Origin: Bacillus sp. RO3
Lineage (GTDB): Bacteria; Bacillota; Bacilli; Bacillales; Bacillaceae_B
NCBI RefSeq assembly: GCF_012911895.1
Contig: NZ_JAAXCV010000021.1
Coordinates: forward strand, 1-64,000
Reading direction: 5' to 3'
DNA length: 64,000 bases
In this document: in pieces, positions 36,961 to 45,630 of the stretch
How the letters are laid out: each line of letters starts with the position of its first letter
Position numbering within the stretch: the stretch's first letter is position 1
Translations under genes and position numbers: made by a program
The notes under the pieces: model-generated
The model's input: the letters and a program-made list of their open reading frames with translations, nothing else
The model's database searches: none
What the model was told of the DNA's origin: nothing

Positions 36961-37957
36961 AACGTTTTTTGTTTTTATTCCTGTCCTGACGTTCCCACAT
37001 CTTCAAATGTGGGTAAGGATCAAAGGACCATTCCGTCAATCCATTATCCTTATACATACCGTAATGTAAATGTGGAGGGAACTTTCCTGATGTTCCTGGA
37101 GGTCCATATCCAGAGCTTCCAACCCCGCCGATCACCATTCCAGGCTCAACCACTTGACCTACATGAAGATCTTTAGAGAAACCACTGAGGTGGGCAAAAT
37201 AATGATACGTATTATTAATGTCACGTATCCCTATACGCCATCCCCCATACCGGTTCCACCCTTTCATCTCAATGATCCCATAAGATGTCGCCCTGACAGG
37301 GACACCGTAATCTGCAAAAAGGTCAGTCCCTTCATGAATGCGTCTTCCTCCCCAACCTCGGGCATCGCCCCATGTGTTCTTGTAGCTGTAATTAAATCTG
37401 AGGGGAAGGGGGAAGGCTTTCTGGTTCAAGTGGATCGTTCCGTACTGCTTATAGATTTTTGCATTTCCCATAATGATACTGACCGTTTTATCACGTTTGT
37501 AATAGTCCCACAGGGCCAGCTTGAAATGATCCCGGTCAATTCCGTAGCGCAGTATATAATCGGTCAAAGCAGCCAAAATATCTTCGTCACTTTCTAGGCT
37601 TGCTTTTCCGTCAAAGTCCCCATCACGGCCAATCCCATGAAAGAACGCAATGGTTTTAGGATTGTCATCGTCCCGGTCAGGGTTTAAAGGACCCACCCAC
37701 TTTTCAGGTTCCATATAAATGGATATAAGAGAAGAGGGCTTTTCCCTGTCTTTACGGGCAAATCGAAGACTTCGTTCATACTGATCGACAGCTGCCAGAT
37801 AGTACCAGGGAATTTGAGTGAGAGCCTCACTTTTCTGGAATAATTCCATCCTCTTTGTGTGGATTTGATCGTCTGTTAATTTTTCCTCTGCGAAAGTTTG
37901 ACAGGGACTGATGAACAGGCATAAAGCCACAAGGGGTAAGACCAATCGTTTGTACAA
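36959..37957 (-). CDS. lytH: Sporulation endopeptidase LytH
   Basis: A 332-residue exported protein with an N-terminal signal peptide (hydrophobic 4-22, cleavage near AEEK) and a C-terminal M23 metallopeptidase domain. Zinc ligands are visible: H208 and D212 in RIHEGTDLF, and H296/H298 in PPHLHYG. LytH is an L-Ala-D-Glu endopeptidase that trims cortex precursors to single L-alanine side chains during spore formation. Length fits B. subtilis LytH (326). Confidence 0.93.
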   Translation of the reverse strand: MYKRLVLPLVALCLFISPCQTFAEEKLTDDQIHTKRMELFQKSEALTQIPWYYLAAVDQYERSLRFARKDREKPSSLISIYMEPEKWVGPLNPDRDDDNPKTIAFFHGIGRDGDFDGKASLESDEDILAALTDYILRYGIDRDHFKLALWDYYKRDKTVSIIMGNAKIYKQYGTIHLNQKAFPLPLRFNYSYKNTWGDARGWGGRRIHEGTDLFADYGVPVRATSYGIIEMKGWNRYGGWRIGIRDINNTYHYFAHLSGFSKDLHVGQVVEPGMVIGGVGSSGYGPPGTSGKFPPHLHYGMYKDNGLTEWSFDPYPHLKMWERQDRNKNKKR

Positions 37958-38185
37958 AATAATCCCTCCATTTTTAGGGGCCTACTTCTAGTTTGTATCT
38001 TTCACTTGGATTCATAATCATCAATAAATGGTAATAGGGTATCACATGCTTGTTTTCACATTTTTAGTATGATAAAGTGACAAAAGAAGTATATTGATGA
38101 TGGCTTTTTTTACATAAGATGAACGATCTGGAAAGCGTTTCACTCTTTGCCTAAGTCAGAATTATTAGGATTGGAGATGAGGGGT

Positions 38186-39103
38186 ATGAGCAAGAAAGAT
38201 GAACATATTCGTAAACCGGATTGGCTTAAAATTAAGCTGAATACGAACGATAATTATATGGGCTTGAAGAAAATGATGCGTGAAAACAACCTTCATACTG
38301 TATGTGAAGAGGCTCGCTGCCCTAATATACATGAGTGCTGGGGAACTAGAAGAACAGCAACCTTCATGATTCTGGGAGATATTTGTACAAGAGCATGCCG
38401 TTTCTGTGCAGTGAAAACAGGCCTTCCGACTGAATTGGATCTGAAAGAACCAGAACGCGTTGCGGATTCTGTGCAATTAATGAATTTGAAGCATGTAGTG
38501 ATTACAGCTGTTGCCCGTGATGACCTGAAAGATGGTGGATCACAAGTCTTCGCTGAAACGGTTCGAGCCATTCGCCGTAAAAGTCCATTCACTTCAATTG
38601 AAGTTTTACCTTCTGATATGGGTGGAGTTTTTGACAATATTAAAACATTGATGGATGCCAAGCCTGACATCATGAATTACAACGTAGAAACGGTTCGCCG
38701 TCTGACTCCAAGAGTTCGTGCCCGTGCAACGTATGACCGTACATTGGAATTCCTTCGTCGCGCGAAAGAATTGAATCCAGATATCCCTACAAAATCCAGC
38801 ATCATGGTCGGTCTTGGGGAAACGAAAGAAGAAATTCTTGAAACAATGGATGACCTGCGTGCCAATCACGTTGATATCGTAACTTTGGGTCAATATCTGC
38901 AGCCTTCGAAAAAGCACTTGAAGGTACAGAAATATTATCACCCGGATGAGTTTGCTGAACTTCGTGAAGCAGCAATGGAAAAAGGCTTCAGTCACTGTGA
39001 AGCAGGTCCGCTTGTTCGTTCTTCATACCATGCAGATGAGCAGGTTAACGCAGCAGCGAAAGCAAGACAGGCTGCCGGCGAGGAAAAAGTTCAAAACGCA
39101 TAA
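38186..39103 (+). CDS. lipA: Lipoyl synthase
   Basis: A 305-residue radical SAM enzyme. Cluster-binding cysteines are C40, C45, C51 (auxiliary cluster, [12 protein letters not shown]) and C67, C71, C74 (radical [11 protein letters not shown]); the C-terminal [10 protein letters not shown] holds the conserved Ser. It inserts two sulfurs into octanoyl groups, finally acting through GcvH in Bacillus. Start 38186 (GATGAGGGG) gives the usual N-terminus; an upstream ATG at 38147 would add 13 residues. Confidence 0.97.
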   Translation: MSKKDEHIRKPDWLKIKLNTNDNYMGLKKMMRENNLHTVCEEARCPNIHECWGTRRTATFMILGDICTRACRFCAVKTGLPTELDLKEPERVADSVQLMNLKHVVITAVARDDLKDGGSQVFAETVRAIRRKSPFTSIEVLPSDMGGVFDNIKTLMDAKPDIMNYNVETVRRLTPRVRARATYDRTLEFLRRAKELNPDIPTKSSIMVGLGETKEEILETMDDLRANHVDIVTLGQYLQPSKKHLKVQKYYHPDEFAELREAAMEKGFSHCEAGPLVRSSYHADEQVNAAAKARQAAGEEKVQNA

Positions 39104-39114
39104 TTGAAACATAG

Positions 39115-39163
39115 TAAAGGACTGACTTGAAGGAGAATATCTCTTACAGTCAGTCCTTTTTGC
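39115..39163. terminator. lipA terminator
   Basis: AAAGGACTGACT pairs with AGTCAGTCCTTT across a 20-nt loop, followed by T. Confidence 0.75.
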
Positions 39164-39183
39164 AGCAAGTGTCATTCGATTTC

Positions 39184-39915
39184 TTAATCCATCATCTTCT
39201 GTGTGTCTGTATGGTCATACCGTTTTTGACGATCTCTGTTGATTTTGTGGACATCGTCATCCTGCATTTCGTATTTTTCAGATGTCATTTCCCCATTGGG
39301 ATTTTCACCTGCATCAACATTTCTTCCTTGAGGAGAATCCTGAAGCATAAGGTTGATGGTATCATCAATTGCTGTGTTGACGTTACGGCTGTCTGAATCC
39401 ATTTTGGCCAGGTTTTCTACATTCCGCATTAAGCTTTTGTCATCGGTTACATAGACATGGTACCAACGGGGAATGACAGACATGGCTGTTTTCTTGACTT
39501 GATCGGCTACCTCAAAGCGGCCGTCTTTGTCCTTTTTGTCTGTTATATAGGAAACAAGCACCTCTTCGTCGGTGACCAGAGTAGAGCAATCCTTTACGTC
39601 AGGAAGTGCGACGCTCATCTTACTGATGGTATCGGCTACTTGTTCACGGTTGATGCTGTACATATCATTAGTGGGCATTTGCCCGCCGGTAGGACTCTTC
39701 TGCTGACGGACATAACCGAAGTCTTCACCACGGTGAGCTCCTTTTTTCGTCCAGCTGTTTTCGTTATAAAGATCTTCCCGGTCATTGACATTGATGGTAT
39801 TCCCGTTATTGTGGTACAGATCTTCATTCGCCGTATCGATTCCATTACAAGCGGTTCCAATTAGCGAGATACTTAATACCGTCGTCCCTAGAATGAATTT
39901 ATTCAACTTAAACAC
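39184..39915 (-). CDS. yutC: YhcN/YlaJ-family sporulation lipoprotein
   Basis: A 243-residue lipoprotein with lipobox GTAC (Cys23). The domain includes MSVALPDVKDCSTLVTDEEV and VIPRWYHVYVTDD, as in YhcN/YlaJ spore lipoproteins. The C-terminus is long, acidic and Asn/Asp rich (NAVDAGENPNGEM-like). These proteins are forespore inner-membrane lipoproteins with modest effects on germination. Located convergent to lipA as in the B. subtilis yutB-yutC pair. Confidence 0.85.
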   Translation of the reverse strand: MFKLNKFILGTTVLSISLIGTACNGIDTANEDLYHNNGNTINVNDREDLYNENSWTKKGAHRGEDFGYVRQQKSPTGGQMPTNDMYSINREQVADTISKMSVALPDVKDCSTLVTDEEVLVSYITDKKDKDGRFEVADQVKKTAMSVIPRWYHVYVTDDKSLMRNVENLAKMDSDSRNVNTAIDDTINLMLQDSPQGRNVDAGENPNGEMTSEKYEMQDDDVHKINRDRQKRYDHTDTQKMMD

Positions 39916-40017
39916 CCCCTATTTGATAGGGTGACCATCTCAATTGACAATTTTTCATAGTAATTAATGGACAATCCGTTATAATTTAAGATAAGGAAAT
40001 GAAAGTGGGTGGACGAG

Positions 40018-40293
40018 ATGATCTGTGTGCAGAATACATGCTACGAAATCGTTGAGGAATTCAGAGACGGATTCAACGAGGAAGCATTCAAGGAAAGATA
40101 TAGCGATATCTTAAGCAAATACGATTATATTTTAGGTGATTGGGGTTACGGTCAACTGCGATTAAAGGGATTTTTCGATGATCATAACCAAAAATCTTCT
40201 TTTGACACAAAAGTCAGTACCCATAAAGATTATTTGTATGAGTACTGTAATTTTGGATGCGCCTATTTTCTCGTGAAAAAAGTGAATAAATAA
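40018..40293 (+). CDS. yutD: YutD family protein
   Basis: A 91-residue cytosolic protein of the YutD/DUF1027 family, recognised by YDYILGDWGYGQLRLKGFF and YCNFGCAYFLVKK. Function unknown. ATG 40018 follows GGGTGG; an in-frame GTG at 40009 would add three residues. It is divergent from yutC. Confidence 0.85.
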   Translation: MICVQNTCYEIVEEFRDGFNEEAFKERYSDILSKYDYILGDWGYGQLRLKGFFDDHNQKSSFDTKVSTHKDYLYEYCNFGCAYFLVKKVNK

Positions 40294-40297
40294 AAGG

Positions 40298-40331
40298 GAA
40301 AGGAACAAACCGTCCAGTTTGTTCCTTTTTA
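40298..40331. terminator. Bidirectional terminator
   Basis: Perfect 12-bp stem AAAGGAACAAAC/GTTTGTTCCTTT with six-nt loop, A-rich left and T-rich right flank. Confidence 0.9.
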
Positions 40332-40337
40332 TTATGG

Positions 40338-40640
40338 TTACTTATTCTCAGTATACGGAGGTTCTTCATTTACATCTGGATCTGCATGGACGGGATGAGA
40401 TCCCGGCTCCTGACGAGGGATGTCCTGATGAAGTGATTTATTTTCATAATTGAAGGCACTGTAATAACGCTGTCCTTCCTCCCAAGGAGTGCTTTTGTTC
40501 TCCACGGGAGTATGTTTTCCTCGTGGAGATCCGTACGGGCCTTCAGGAAGTGTTTCTGGAACGATAAAATTACGATACGTTTCAACATTGGAGAAGTCGC
40601 TATAGATTTCTTCTTCTTTGTCTCGTGGTTTTTTACTCAT
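40338..40640 (-). CDS. Conserved hypothetical hydrophilic protein
   Basis: A 100-residue, Pro/Glu/Tyr-rich soluble protein with no recognised domain. Conserved-looking phrases are ETYRNFIVPETLPEGPYGSP and TPWEEGQRYYSAFNYENK. AAGGTGGGAG precedes ATG 40640 on the minus strand (an upstream GTG belongs to the ribosome site). Low complexity suggests a disordered protein. Function unknown. Confidence 0.7.
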   Translation of the reverse strand: MSKKPRDKEEEIYSDFSNVETYRNFIVPETLPEGPYGSPRGKHTPVENKSTPWEEGQRYYSAFNYENKSLHQDIPRQEPGSHPVHADPDVNEEPPYTENK

Positions 40641-40716
40641 TTTATCTCCCACCTTTCATACGTTTAGTATGTGAGAGTGGAATGGACTTCATTCTCTCCA
40701 TTCCTCATGAATGGGA

Positions 40717-40986
40717 CTATATAATGATTTCCCCTAAAAAGTCCCTTAATTCATCGGCTTCTTCTTCCGTGAGTTTAAATACACTTTCTACATAACCGGG
40801 TTCATCAAGATCATCTCTTCCGATGATGGCGAATCGACTTCCTTGCAGATCTAATATTAAAGATTTTCCATAGTATCGATCTGTACGCGTAATAGCCAAA
40901 TCGTAACGCTGATTCTCACCCATAAAACTGACAAACCGTGTTTTTGTATTTTCTGTATCATCATATAAATAAAATCGTTCACTCAT
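40717..40986 (-). CDS. Small conserved protein, DUF3055-like
   Basis: An 89-residue acidic protein (FYLYDDTENTKTRFVSF, YYGKSLILDLQGSRFAIIG, TEEEADELRDFLG). It resembles DUF3055 small cytosolic proteins; I am not certain of the family. AGGAGGGC precedes the minus-strand ATG. Transcribed towards the hypothetical gene at 40338, perhaps in one unit. Confidence 0.65.
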   Translation of the reverse strand: MSERFYLYDDTENTKTRFVSFMGENQRYDLAITRTDRYYGKSLILDLQGSRFAIIGRDDLDEPGYVESVFKLTEEEADELRDFLGEIII

Positions 40987-41121
40987 GTTGATAGCCCTCC
41001 TCTTTTCTGACTTATACCATCATAACAAACTGAAGTGAGATTTGCAGGATGTCCCTGTATGGTACGGATGAAATTATGTTAAAATAAAATGTGGAAATAT
41101 CGTTCAGGGAGAGGTGGCACC

Positions 41122-41559
41122 ATGTATTTCGTAGACAGGGAAAAGATTGAAACAATATTACTTTATATGGAACATCAGTTGAAAACCGTCAGTCAACGTG
41201 AACAATGGAACGGATCATTAGAAAGATTGGCATTGGAGCGGATCGCCCATACGATCATCGAATCGATTCTCGACGTGGGGAATAGCATGATTGATGGATT
41301 CATCATGCGTGATCCGGGGAGCTATGAGGATATTATCGATATTCTTTTAGATGAAAAAGTGATTGATGGGAAGATGAGTGAGGAGCTTAAGCTTCTTGTA
41401 GGCCATCGGAAAATTCTCGTTCAGGAATATACGACTGTGAATCATGAATCATTACATAGGTTGTTAAAAGATGTATTCCCAACGTTAGAGCAATTTCCGA
41501 ATCAGATCCGGAGCTATCTCGAAAATGAGCTTGGACCTGTGTCGGCTTTTAAAAATTAA
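41122..41559 (+). CDS. yutE: HepT/DUF86-like protein
   Basis: A 145-residue helical protein of the DUF86/HEPN group. The segment expected to hold the RNase motif (R-x4-6-H, usually RNxxxHxY) reads HRKILVQEY, with Lys and Gln in place of the key Asn and His, so nuclease activity is unlikely. No MNT antitoxin is adjacent; it is therefore not a toxin-antitoxin pair. GAGAGGTGG supports ATG 41122. Confidence 0.8.
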   Translation: MYFVDREKIETILLYMEHQLKTVSQREQWNGSLERLALERIAHTIIESILDVGNSMIDGFIMRDPGSYEDIIDILLDEKVIDGKMSEELKLLVGHRKILVQEYTTVNHESLHRLLKDVFPTLEQFPNQIRSYLENELGPVSAFKN

Positions 41560-41719
41560 CAGAACATGACAGCGCTTTCCGTAATTGGAAGCGTTTTGTT
41601 TTTAGGTCAAAAAACAGATGGAACCATCATGTTCTCCTCTAAAACAACTAGAGAAATAAGGGATAATATAAACTACATGGATTTAGGACATGCTAATGAC
41701 AATCAACCGGAGGTACATA

Positions 41720-42484
41720 ATGAAAGAATACAAAGGGTATTTAATTGATTTAGACGGCACGATGTATAGAGGGAAAGAACAGATCGAAGAAGCGGGTGAT
41801 TTCGTCAGAAGACTGCAGGAAAAAGGATTACCCTATTTGTTTGTGACGAATAACTCTTCAAGAAGGCCTGAACAGGTTGCAGAGAAACTGCAATCCTTTA
41901 ACATTCCTGCAACGAAGGATCAGGTCTTTACTACATCCATGGCGACAGCGAAGGTTATCGCACAGGAAAAACCGAATGGAACGGCATATGTGATCGGAGA
42001 AGAAGGAATTCGTTCCGCTTTGTTGGAAAATGGCATCACACTACAGGATGATAAACCTGACTTTGTGGTAGTGGGGATCGACCGTGACATCAATTATGAG
42101 AAGCTGTCCCTCGCTTGCCTGGGAGTCAGAAACGGGGCAACATTTATCTCAACCAATGGTGACATAGCTATTCCGACTGAAAGAGGCTTGCTGCCGGGGA
42201 ATGGCTCGTTGACATCCGTCGTCACTGTCTCAACCCAAACAGAACCGATCTTTATCGGAAAGCCGGAATCGGTCATAATGGAGCAGGCCCTCTCTGTTTT
42301 GGGAGTCCCGAAAGAGGAAACCTTGATGGTCGGGGACAACTATGACACCGATATATTGGCAGGAATCAATGCAGGGATTGATACACTCCTTGTCCATACG
42401 GGTGTTACAACGAAAGAGGCCCTGCGCTCCAAGCAGGCTCAACCAACCTATACGATTAATACCTTGGATGAATGGGACATCTAG
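41720..42484 (+). CDS. yutF: HAD-family phosphatase (NagD-like)
   Basis: A 254-residue type-IIA HAD hydrolase. Motif I DLDGTMYRG has the nucleophile D10 and D12, motif II is FVTNNSS, the lysine motif is GKPES and motif IV is VGDNYDTDI. It dephosphorylates small phosphorylated metabolites; the physiological substrate is unclear. CCGGAGGT precedes ATG 41720; an ATG at 41690 lacks a ribosome site. Confidence 0.92.
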   Translation: MKEYKGYLIDLDGTMYRGKEQIEEAGDFVRRLQEKGLPYLFVTNNSSRRPEQVAEKLQSFNIPATKDQVFTTSMATAKVIAQEKPNGTAYVIGEEGIRSALLENGITLQDDKPDFVVVGIDRDINYEKLSLACLGVRNGATFISTNGDIAIPTERGLLPGNGSLTSVVTVSTQTEPIFIGKPESVIMEQALSVLGVPKEETLMVGDNYDTDILAGINAGIDTLLVHTGVTTKEALRSKQAQPTYTINTLDEWDI

Positions 42485-43065
42485 TCACCACCCCTGTAAG
42501 GCATAATAAGGATGGTGAAAAGGTGTGGTTCATTCCATCAAATCTAAGTGGAGGCAAACGATCAGCCTCCACTTTCAAAAATTTAGAATTTTAGCACATA
42601 ATAAATAGACAACCATCCATTGTATAAGTAAAATAGAGCTAGTGTTAAAAGAAGTAATCAATATACTCTTTATACTCATGGGCCTATTTTTTGGTCTTTT
42701 TTGATAAGATCTATTCCTCTTCAGGGGTTGTCACCAGTATAATAGCAGGAACGAGAAACATACTCCTTATGTATTAAGTGGTTTTTCCCTCTAATTTACT
42801 AACTTTTCCATTACACCATTCCGGGTACTAAGAAGGACCATGGAGACAGAATTTGACATGCAAGATGATGATAAAAAATGATTTTGAAAAAAATTACGGA
42901 AAGAAGTGTAAAGGTACTAAACTAGGGTAAACATCTTGGGTAGTAGGGGACTATTAGATACCTTTGGATTTCTAACTATTCTTTACGAATGCAAGCAACT
43001 TTAAGAATGGAATTTTTGAGGCATTCAGGTCATTTCTAAAGAATAATTAAAAGGGTAGTGAGGTA
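42485..43065. other. AT-rich gap upstream of the XRE gene
   Basis: A 581-bp stretch without a convincing ORF on either strand. A perfect 10-bp stem AAGTGGAGGC/GCCTCCACTT (42546-42574) can terminate yutF, although its U tract is poor. TTGACA occurs at about 42855 without a clear -10. Base composition is more AT-rich than the flanks and B. subtilis has yutG here, so this looks like inserted DNA. Confidence 0.5.
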
Positions 43066-43317
43066 ATGGGTATTACAGTAACAGGACTTGTTGGAAAGAA
43101 AATAAGGCACCATCGAAGAGCCAAAGAAATCACCATTCAAGAATTAAGTTACAAATGTGGATTGACAGTTAATTATATTTCATTGATAGAAAAGGGTGAG
43201 GCAAACCCTTCTCTTAACAAGCTGAACGCCATTGTTTGTGCCCTGGATGTACAGTGGGAAGATATTATGCCCACTTGCGAGGAACATCAGGATATTTATA
43301 AACAAACAATCCTTTAA
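43066..43317 (+). CDS. XRE-family DNA-binding protein
   Basis: An 83-residue protein with a complete helix-turn-helix of the XRE/Cro type (IRHHRRAKEITIQELSYKCG, VNYISLIEKGEANPSLNKL). It has only a short C-terminal tail (EEHQDIYKQTIL) and no sensor domain. GTGAGGTA precedes the ATG. It overlaps by 3 bases at its stop with an Sda-like frame on the opposite strand. Target and role unknown; a regulator of sporulation is only a guess from the neighbour. Confidence 0.75.
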   Translation: MGITVTGLVGKKIRHHRRAKEITIQELSYKCGLTVNYISLIEKGEANPSLNKLNAIVCALDVQWEDIMPTCEEHQDIYKQTIL

Positions 43318-43436
43318 CGAACTAATTTTCTCTTGTCAATTTCTTGTTCAATCAAAAAGATGAAATCGTTGCTGAGCTTTAACTGTGTTGCTTGTATATA
43401 TACATCAATAAGGGTTTTGTCACTAAAGAACTGAAT
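43314..43436 (-). CDS. Sda-like sporulation histidine-kinase inhibitor (non-standard start)
   Basis: A 40-codon frame on the minus strand. It reads FFSDKTLIDVYIQATQLKLS and then NDFIFLIEQEIDKRKLVR, aligning with the B. subtilis Sda checkpoint protein ([35 protein letters not shown]). Sda is a small helical hairpin that blocks KinA/KinB when replication is disturbed. The only codons between an upstream TAA (43443-43445) and the homology are ATT, CAC, ATT and CAG, so the start must be ATT (43436 or 43442) unless the gene is dead. The C-terminal tail of Sda is missing. Confidence 0.65.
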   Translation of the reverse strand: MQFFSDKTLIDVYIQATQLKLSNDFIFLIEQEIDKRKLVR

Positions 43437-43553
43437 GTGAATTTATCTCAATTCGTTTAGTATACAGGTGTGAATGTATCTCCACTCTACTCAAGCAATA
43501 GTATTCAGTTGATGTATGTACGGTTTAGAATGGTCACTGGCACAATTATAATC

Positions 43554-43585
43554 ATAATAAATACAATTATATTTGTATTTATTAT
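43554..43585. repeat. Perfect 13-bp AT-rich inverted repeat
   Basis: Arms ATAATAAATACAA (43554-43566) and TTGTATTTATTAT (43573-43585) around TTATAT. It lies about 120 bp upstream of the Sda-like frame and is not followed by a T run, so it may be an operator or a structural site. Confidence 0.6.
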
Positions 43586-43703
43586 ATATAATGATTCAGT
43601 GATGTGCAATCATTAAGTTAGGGAACAGGAGCTATTTCTGCTAATTGAGTACTATTTTTGGAGAAAATCATGAATGATTATCCAAACTTCTTCTATCACT
43701 TAA

Positions 43704-43731
43704 AAATCAGACGACATGTGTCGTCTGATTT
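43704..43731 (-). terminator. yutG terminator
   Basis: A 28-bp perfect palindrome (AAATCAGACGACA on one arm) 16 bp after the yutG stop; the minus strand continues with T5. Confidence 0.85.
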
Positions 43732-43747
43732 GAATATTTATATAGGT

Positions 43748-44248
43748 TTATTCTGCGCATTTCGCCCGATGTGCAAGACGGCTTGAAGCGGCTGCTGCAA
43801 TGGCACCCACGATATCGTCCAGGAAGGTATGGCACATACCGGACGATTTATCATTTAACTTCTCCAGGATACCGGGCTTTTGCTTATCGATATATCCGTA
43901 ATTGGTGAATCCGATTGATCCATACACATTCACAATGGAAAAGGCGAGGATCTCATCTACACCATATAATCCTTCATCTACATCAATAATCGATTGAAGC
44001 GGTTCTTCCAACTTCTTTTTCTCAGCTAATATATCAAGTTGAATGCCTGTCAGTATCGCATTCTGTACTTCCCGCTTTGTTAATACACGTTCAACATTAT
44101 ACACACATTCCTCAAGTTCGAGATCAGGATGATACTTCTGTTGAAGGTACATGACCAGTTGAGCGATGTCTTCAATTTCCACTCCTCTGTCATGCAGCCA
44201 TTTGCGTGCCGTCTTCTCTAATAAATCCATTGATTCTTTATCCTTCAT
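43748..44248 (-). CDS. yutG: Phosphatidylglycerophosphatase A-like protein
   Basis: A 166-residue protein of the PgpA-like YutG family, with YGVDEILAFSIVNVYGSIGF, GILEKLND and the acidic HTFLDDIVGAIAAAA segment near the C-terminus. Membrane spans are not obvious, unlike enterobacterial PgpA. ATG 44248 follows AAGGTG. Enzymatic role in phosphatidylglycerol synthesis is the family annotation, not visible here. Confidence 0.75.
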   Translation of the reverse strand: MKDKESMDLLEKTARKWLHDRGVEIEDIAQLVMYLQQKYHPDLELEECVYNVERVLTKREVQNAILTGIQLDILAEKKKLEEPLQSIIDVDEGLYGVDEILAFSIVNVYGSIGFTNYGYIDKQKPGILEKLNDKSSGMCHTFLDDIVGAIAAAASSRLAHRAKCAE

Positions 44249-44536
44249 CCTATTCACCTTTTCTTTGAAAGATTATAAAACCCCTATTTCGATTAGACGA
44301 AGCCTTGTTTTACACATATGATACCCATTTGAAAAATAGACATAATAATAGCTTCTAATCTCATTCTTGCCCATCTCCGGTTTCAGATATTCATGAATAG
44401 ATCCGTAAAGCTTGTTTTTATATAAACTGTAAGGTTCTGAATGAACTGAATTTAGTGGAAAAGAACAATATGAAAAAGTACTCCGTTGACACGCATCACC
44501 TTTTAAAAATGACGGTCCTAGATAGGAGAGGTCAGC

Positions 44537-45538
44537 ATGTCTCAAGAAATATTAATCAATCATTTTGGTTTGCATCCAGAGCGGGCATTCTTTGATGGAA
44601 TGATGGATCGATATATGGTCGGGGGATTAGTATATAGTATTGTCGGCGTATCGAATATGGAACAGGAAACCCTGGTGGAACTGTACAAATTAGCAGAGCA
44701 CTTGAAAAGTCAGGGCGACCGCTATGTGTCAACCTTCGTTCCCAGTATGGAAGGAAGATTTCTCGTTGTAGAAAAAGATAAAGACTATGTGGTCCTGCAA
44801 AATGAACACACCCAACCTCCAACTGATCAAAAGCTTGGAAGAAAGTTAAGTAAGTTCCATTTCAGGGGACGGACCTTTGAAGAGAAGGTGGAAAAAATCA
44901 ACCGCATGGGTAAGTGGAAGAGTCTCTGGGAGACCCGGCTCGCCCAGTTAGAAAAGGCGTACTATCAAGTCATTCAGGATCAGCCGGTTGACGAGTTTGA
45001 ACGCCGCTTTGCCGAAAGCTATCCGTATTACAGCGCTATGTCAGAAAATGCCATTCAGTACTTGGTGGATACGGAGCTTGATGAGGACCCAAAGCCTGAG
45101 GATGCAGGTACGATTTGTCATGAGCGGTTCCTTCAATCGACGTGGGGGACGGAAATGCATATCCACTTTCCATTTCAATGGGTGTTCGATCACTGCAGCC
45201 GGGACATTGCAGAGTGGGTGAGAGAACGATATTTCATGAGAAGCCAAACCTTCCACCCTGAACTTCAGAACTTCATGAAAGAGTATGAGTCCATTACTCC
45301 TCTTTCTCCTTTCTCGTGGAGACTGGTGTATTCCCGACTCTTGTTTCCACTTCACTATTTCGAGTGCGTCGAGGAATATTATATTTCCGAATCAGAGCAG
45401 AAGAAGAAGATAGTGGAAGAAAAACTGGAGCGTTATCTGAAGAATTCCCATCATTACGAAGCGTTCCTGTCAGACTTTTATCATTTATCGGAAGTACCGG
45501 TTAAAAAATGGGGGATCCCACTTGTAGGGTGGCTTTAA
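44537..45538 (+). CDS. yutH: Spore coat protein YutH
   Basis: A 333-residue protein of the CotS/YutH group, related to the aminoglycoside-phosphotransferase kinase fold but without a readable catalytic loop. Phrases such as EGRFLVVEKDKDYVVLQNEH and SPFSWRLVYSRLLFPLHYFE fit YutH. YutH is deposited in the spore coat. TAGGAGAGGT precedes the ATG. It contains a GGGGACGGACCT motif at 44865, the same phrase as the terminator repeats. Confidence 0.85.
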   Translation: MSQEILINHFGLHPERAFFDGMMDRYMVGGLVYSIVGVSNMEQETLVELYKLAEHLKSQGDRYVSTFVPSMEGRFLVVEKDKDYVVLQNEHTQPPTDQKLGRKLSKFHFRGRTFEEKVEKINRMGKWKSLWETRLAQLEKAYYQVIQDQPVDEFERRFAESYPYYSAMSENAIQYLVDTELDEDPKPEDAGTICHERFLQSTWGTEMHIHFPFQWVFDHCSRDIAEWVRERYFMRSQTFHPELQNFMKEYESITPLSPFSWRLVYSRLLFPLHYFECVEEYYISESEQKKKIVEEKLERYLKNSHHYEAFLSDFYHLSEVPVKKWGIPLVGWL

Positions 45539-45630
45539 TATCCATGTCCCAACCATGTTCATCAGGGAGAGAAAAGACCTTTGCTTTTGTGCTAAACTGT
45601 AAAAAAGAAAAGCGAAGGTAGGGACTACAT

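Larger units (their letters stand above)
43437..43747. other. AT-rich region with two palindromes
   Basis: Besides the start of the Sda-like gene, this 311-bp stretch holds the 13-bp inverted repeat at 43554-43585 and the yutG terminator at 43704-43731. No other ORF was recognised on either strand. Confidence 0.45.

Noticed and set aside
38128-38144. cre-like sequence upstream of lipA
   Set aside because: GAAAGCGTTTCAC is shifted by one base relative to the CcpA consensus and misses several key positions.
41122-41559. HEPN/MNT toxin-antitoxin system at yutE
   Set aside because: No antitoxin gene adjacent and the RNase motif is missing.
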